Shown one piece after another: positions 6,415-8,664 of a stretch of DNA of 8,664 nucleotides (its first letter is position 1; the number at the start of each line of letters is the position of its first letter). The position numbers and the translations under genes were made by a program. The stretch comes from RGIG1668 sp045124495. GTDB lineage: Bacteria > Bacillota > Clostridia > Lachnospirales > Lachnospiraceae. Below the pieces are notes generated by a model. That model made no database searches, was not told where the DNA came from, and saw only the letters and a list, made by a program, of their open reading frames with translations. The stretch spans positions 1 through 8,664 of the forward strand of contig JBGVLX010000048.1 in the NCBI GenBank assembly GCA_045124495.1. The letters run 5' to 3'.

Positions 6415-6558
6415 AAGTGATTCAAAAGAAACAAATACATAAGCAGGTGCTTGGTCGGCCGTCGGTACTTAATGAGCGACTTGTCGCGAATTTAGTACCG
6501 CTACGAGCTGAACGCAGCGAAAGCGTGCCTGCGGTGTTTTGTTACTTTTGTATCACTT
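6415..6558. mobile_element. MITE/REP-like nested palindromic element
   Basis: About 140 bp with imperfect terminal inverted repeats: 6415-6435 pairs with 6538-6558 with two mismatches (T6422/T6551 and A6429/A6544). Inside, GCAGG (6443-6447) pairs with CCTGC (6528-6532). A central hairpin is formed by CGGTACT (6463-6469) with AGTACCG (6494-6500), continued by AAT/ATT and GCGAC (6476-6480) with GTCGC (6483-6487). A third small hairpin is ACGC (6512-6515) with GCGT (6523-6526), or GC-GAAA-GC at 6517-6524. Positions 6443-6534 contain 54 G or C of 92, well above the surrounding DNA. No open frame of note and no clear target-site duplication are seen. This fits a non-autonomous transposable palindrome; as RNA it would be a strongly folded, branched structure. 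Confidence 0.7.
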
Positions 6559-6577
6559 TCACATAAAATATTATAGT
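6548..6577 (+). promoter_or_regulatory. Candidate promoter for the hydrolase-sirtuin cluster
   Basis: TTGTAT (6548-6553), within the right terminal repeat of the palindromic element, and TATAGT (6572-6577) with 18-base spacing; TATTAT (6569-6574) is an alternative. Either would start transcription about 35 bases before the gene. Confidence 0.35.
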
Positions 6578-6606
6578 TTTGCAATCACCTAATTTACAGT
6601 AGTATG

Positions 6607-6613
6607 AAAGGAG
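6607..6613 (+). promoter_or_regulatory. Ribosome binding site for the alpha/beta hydrolase
   Basis: AAAGGAG five bases before ATG 6619. It sits inside a frame that could start at ATG 6604, so it decides for the shorter protein. Confidence 0.8.
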
Positions 6614-6618
6614 AAAAA

Positions 6619-7527
6619 ATGGAACCATTAAACGTAAGCAGAGAAGATTTTCCGATGAGTACTGCGAAAGCAGCCGGTATGATACCGATGGAACCTAAGA
6701 AAGACAACTATGAAATTTTTTATCGGGAGGATGTTGCATATATCGAGCGGAATGGTAGAACTTTATATTTACAGATTATCGGACCAATAGATGCCAAAGA
6801 GGAACTTCCTTGTATTGTATACATCCCAGGTTCTGCGTTTCATGAACAAAATGTAAAAGAGCGAGTACCAGGCTTAAGCTATCTGGCACAAAGAGGTTTT
6901 GTAGTTGCCGTCTTAGAATACCGTGGTTCAGAATGTGCTATTTTTCCGGCACAGGCACTGGATGCCAAAGCTGGTATTTACTTTATGAGGGAACATGCCA
7001 AAGAATATGGTATCCATCCTGATAATATTTTCTTGATGGGAGACTCATCCGGTGCTCATACTGCCATGATAGCAGCATTTTCTTATGGAATCGACGAATT
7101 AGAAGAAGAGGGACGAAAAAGCTCGAAATCGCTGGTAAAAGGGGTCATTGATTTATATGGCCCTACTAATTTTGCTACCATGAACCAGGAACCATCCTCG
7201 CAGGATCATCGAACTCCGGATAGTCCGGAAGGTTGTGAAATTGGTGGGAAACCAGTGCTTGAACATCCTGAACTGGTAAAACCTACCGTCGTTGCTACCT
7301 ATGTGCAGAAAGAAAGAGAACTTCCACCGATTTTAATGTTTCATGGAACCAATGACGAATTAGTTCCTTTTGGGCAGGGATGCGAATTATTTGAAGCCTT
7401 AACAAAGGCAAAGAAAGATGCCACTTTCTATCAGGTCATCGGAGCCCACCATGGTGGAAGAGAATTCTGGACAAAGGAAGTCTTAGATATCGAAGAGAAA
7501 TTTATTAGAAAGCATTCGGGAATTTAA
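6619..7527 (+). CDS. Alpha/beta hydrolase (HSL/BD-FAE-like esterase)
   Basis: 302 residues, no signal peptide, so cytoplasmic. LPCIVYIPGSAFHEQ (63-77) is the strand and oxyanion loop, where relatives usually have HGGG; here it reads PGSA. FVVAVLEYRGS (94-104) follows. NIFLMGDSSGAHTAM (136-150) is the nucleophile elbow GDSSG with Ser143. LPPILMFHGTNDELVPFGQG (235-254) supplies the acid, Asp246, and IGAHHGG (274-280) the base, most likely His278. The triad is complete and the order matches the dienelactone hydrolase/acetyl-esterase group, such as bifunctional acetylxylan/feruloyl esterases and kynurenine-formamidase-like proteins. The substrate is not predictable from sequence; a small acyl ester is the likely class. 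The sirtuin gene follows after 31 bases with its own strong ribosome site, so the two are probably transcribed together. Confidence 0.88.
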   Translation: MEPLNVSREDFPMSTAKAAGMIPMEPKKDNYEIFYREDVAYIERNGRTLYLQIIGPIDAKEELPCIVYIPGSAFHEQNVKERVPGLSYLAQRGFVVAVLEYRGSECAIFPAQALDAKAGIYFMREHAKEYGIHPDNIFLMGDSSGAHTAMIAAFSYGIDELEEEGRKSSKSLVKGVIDLYGPTNFATMNQEPSSQDHRTPDSPEGCEIGGKPVLEHPELVKPTVVATYVQKERELPPILMFHGTNDELVPFGQGCELFEALTKAKKDATFYQVIGAHHGGREFWTKEVLDIEEKFIRKHSGI

Positions 7528-7548
7528 ATAATAAGATGTTCTCAGAAT

Positions 7549-7554
7549 GGAGGG
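7549..7554 (+). promoter_or_regulatory. Ribosome binding site for the sirtuin gene
   Basis: GGAGGG four bases before ATG 7559; it overlaps the alternative ATG at 7547, which has no site of its own. Confidence 0.75.
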
Positions 7555-7558
7555 AAAA

Positions 7559-8290
7559 ATGAGCGAAGTAGTAAATCAGTTAAAAGAAATCATGGAAAGA
7601 AGTAATTACATCGTATTCTTTGGTGGGGCGGGAGTTTCTACAGAAAGCGGAGTTCCGGATTTTCGAAGTGTAGACGGACTTTATCATCAACGATATCAAT
7701 ATCCGCCGGAAACCATTTTAAGTCATTCTTTTTTCATGAGAAATACAGAGGAGTTTTATAAATTCTATCGGGAAAAACTGTTATTAAAAGATGTGCAGCC
7801 TAATAATGCCCATAAGGCACTGGCAAAGCTAGAGGAAATGGGTAAGCTAAAGGCTGTGATTACCCAGAACATTGATGGGCTTCATCAGGCAGCAGGCAGT
7901 AAGGCGGTTTATGAATTACATGGAAGTGTACATAGAAATTACTGTATGAAATGTCATAAATTTTACGGATTAGAGGAAGTGTATCAGGGAGAAGGAGTAC
8001 CAAAGTGTGAATGTGGAGGAATGATAAAACCGGATGTGGTTTTATATGAAGAAGGACTGGATCAGGATACCTTAAACGGGGCAGTAAAGCATATCAGACA
8101 GGCAGATACTCTGATTATTGGTGGTACTTCCCTTACGGTATATCCGGCCGCAGGATTAATTGAATATTTTCAAGGTAAGAATCTGATTCTGATTAACCGG
8201 GATATTACACCAATGGATTCTATGGCACACCTTGTGATCAATGACAGCATCGGAAAAGTGTTAGGAGAAGCAGTAGATGTTCGGAAATAA
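7559..8290 (+). CDS. cobB: NAD-dependent protein deacetylase, CobB/Sir2 family
   Basis: 243 residues, the normal size for a bacterial sirtuin. GGAGVSTESGVPDFRS (22-37) is the NAD-binding loop, TQNIDGLHQAAG (102-113) contains the Asn104/Asp106 pocket, and ELHGS (119-123) carries catalytic His121. The zinc module has all four cysteines: Cys129 and Cys132 (CMKC), then Cys150 and Cys152 (CEC). IKPDVVLYEE (156-165) and GGTSLTVYPAA (188-198) complete the fold. Sirtuins remove acetyl groups from lysine, consuming NAD and releasing nicotinamide and O-acetyl-ADP-ribose. The Tyr-x-x-Arg pair that lets SIRT5 and E. coli CobB accept succinyl-lysine aligns with Tyr67-Lys-Phe-Tyr70 here, so the Arg appears missing in that register (Arg71 is next), and plain deacetylation is more likely. 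It lies between an esterase and a small coiled-coil gene that overlaps its stop by 14 bases. It is a compact canonical sirtuin, unlike defence-type SIR2 proteins. Confidence 0.93.
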   Translation: MSEVVNQLKEIMERSNYIVFFGGAGVSTESGVPDFRSVDGLYHQRYQYPPETILSHSFFMRNTEEFYKFYREKLLLKDVQPNNAHKALAKLEEMGKLKAVITQNIDGLHQAAGSKAVYELHGSVHRNYCMKCHKFYGLEEVYQGEGVPKCECGGMIKPDVVLYEEGLDQDTLNGAVKHIRQADTLIIGGTSLTVYPAAGLIEYFQGKNLILINRDITPMDSMAHLVINDSIGKVLGEAVDVRK

Positions 8291-8510
8291 ATTAAAGAAA
8301 AAAGTTCAAAAAGAAGTAGAAAATCTATTTCATGAAATACAAATCAATCTGGAAAATAACTATAAAGACCTGGCAATTTCTGCTAGAAAACAAGCTGAAA
8401 TCCGATTAGAAGAAATGCGAAAGAACAATGAATTATCAGAAAAAGAATACCAGAAATGGAAGAAAATACTGGATGAATACACGCAAAAAATGATAGGGTA
8501 CCATCATTAG
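8277..8510 (+). CDS. Small charged coiled-coil protein overlapping the sirtuin gene
   Basis: 77 residues. I do not recognise a family. It begins with a basic patch (KLKKKVQKEV, 5-14) and is helical and highly charged from about 10 to 72, with two helices suggested by NNELSEKEYQ (50-59) as a turn: IRLEEMRK before it and KWKKILDEYTQKM after it. This resembles a short helical hairpin or a coiled-coil partner domain. There is no cysteine, signal peptide or membrane segment. ATG 8277 has AGGAG (8263-8267) nine bases upstream, inside the sirtuin gene, and the reading frames overlap by 14 bases, which implies coupled translation. A terminator follows after about 50 bases, so this is the last gene of the cluster. 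A role as sirtuin partner is possible from the context only. Confidence 0.75.
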   Translation: MFGNKLKKKVQKEVENLFHEIQINLENNYKDLAISARKQAEIRLEEMRKNNELSEKEYQKWKKILDEYTQKMIGYHH

Positions 8511-8562
8511 CAAGGTCTTACGGACTTTAGAGAATGTTAGCTCATTAAAAAACTATGATAAG

Positions 8563-8590
8563 AAAAAACGGACAATAAGTTCGTTTTTTT
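8563..8590 (+). terminator. Intrinsic terminator closing the hydrolase-sirtuin cluster
   Basis: An 11-bp stem (8563-8573 with 8579-8589), core ACGGAC with GTTCGT including one G-T pair, a five-base AATAA loop and a T run from 8584 to 8590 followed by CTTTT. The A run on the left could let it work for opposite-strand transcripts as well. Confidence 0.85.
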
Positions 8591-8630
8591 CTTTTGAAAT
8601 GAATCAAAAGAAATTTGCATTTAATTGTGG

Positions 8631-8657
8631 TAGAAAATTATTTTTTTGTGTTATAAT
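8631..8657 (+). promoter_or_regulatory. Extended -10 promoter for a gene beyond the right edge
   Basis: TGTTATAAT at 8649-8657: perfect TATAAT (8652-8657) with the TG of an extended -10. TAGAAA (8631-8636) is a possible weak -35 at 15 bases. Transcription would begin near the last base of the window, just downstream of the terminator at 8563-8590. Confidence 0.6.
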
Positions 8658-8664
8658 TCTTAAG

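Noticed and set aside
6415..6558. CRISPR repeat or plain terminator as explanation of the palindromes
   Set aside because: There is no repeated unit with spacers, and no T run follows the stems; the long terminal repeats fit a mobile palindrome better.
7559..8290. Sirtuin as part of an antiphage system together with the ATPase/nuclease
   Set aside because: The protein is a compact, zinc-containing CobB-type enzyme with no defence-type fusion, and it is separated from the ATPase gene by a palindromic element and another gene.

Overview
The window reads as chromosomal DNA of a low-GC Gram-positive anaerobe, most likely a Lachnospiraceae-type Clostridium relative. The reasons are the AT-rich third codon positions, strong AGGAGG-type ribosome sites, use of TTG as a start, and the set of families: an MdoB/LtaS-like phosphoglycerol transferase, soluble DUF2156, PilZ, a Pr6Pr-like membrane protein, an AAA-ATPase-like/DUF1703 protein and a bacterial sirtuin. 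The genus cannot be fixed from the sequence alone.

Region 1 (1-1027, minus strand) is a two-gene envelope operon. A small three-helix membrane protein overlaps the 5' end of a phosphoglycerol transferase of the alkaline-phosphatase/sulfatase fold, which is cut by the left edge. Region 2 (1028-1296) is a divergent intergenic space with a 12-bp direct repeat around a palindrome next to a TTGACA box. Region 3 (1297-2974, plus) holds two overlapping genes, a soluble DUF2156 protein and a two-part GNAT acetyltransferase, closed by a hairpin. Region 4 (3098-3748) is a PilZ (c-di-GMP receptor) gene with its own promoter and a TTG start. Then come about 350 bp without a clear gene but with several inverted repeats.

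Region 5 (4098-4745) is a six-helix membrane protein. Region 6 (4833-6389) is a 518-residue AAA-like ATPase fused to a PD-(D/E)XK nuclease-like domain, with its own promoter. Directly after it lies the most unusual object in the window: a GC-rich element of about 140 bp (6415-6558) built of nested inverted repeats, which looks like a MITE or REP-type mobile palindrome. Region 7 (6619-8510) is a three-gene plus-strand cluster: an alpha/beta hydrolase, a CobB-type sirtuin and a 77-residue coiled-coil protein whose start overlaps the sirtuin stop. A strong intrinsic terminator closes it at 8563-8590. The last bases carry a consensus extended -10 promoter for a gene beyond the right edge.

Most genes look like ordinary accessory or housekeeping functions: envelope polymer decoration, acyl transfer and deacylation, and c-di-GMP sensing. 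I see no CRISPR array, rRNA, tRNA, transposase or integrase. The items most worth following are the nested palindromic element, the ATPase/nuclease gene beside it, and the hydrolase-sirtuin-coiled-coil cluster.
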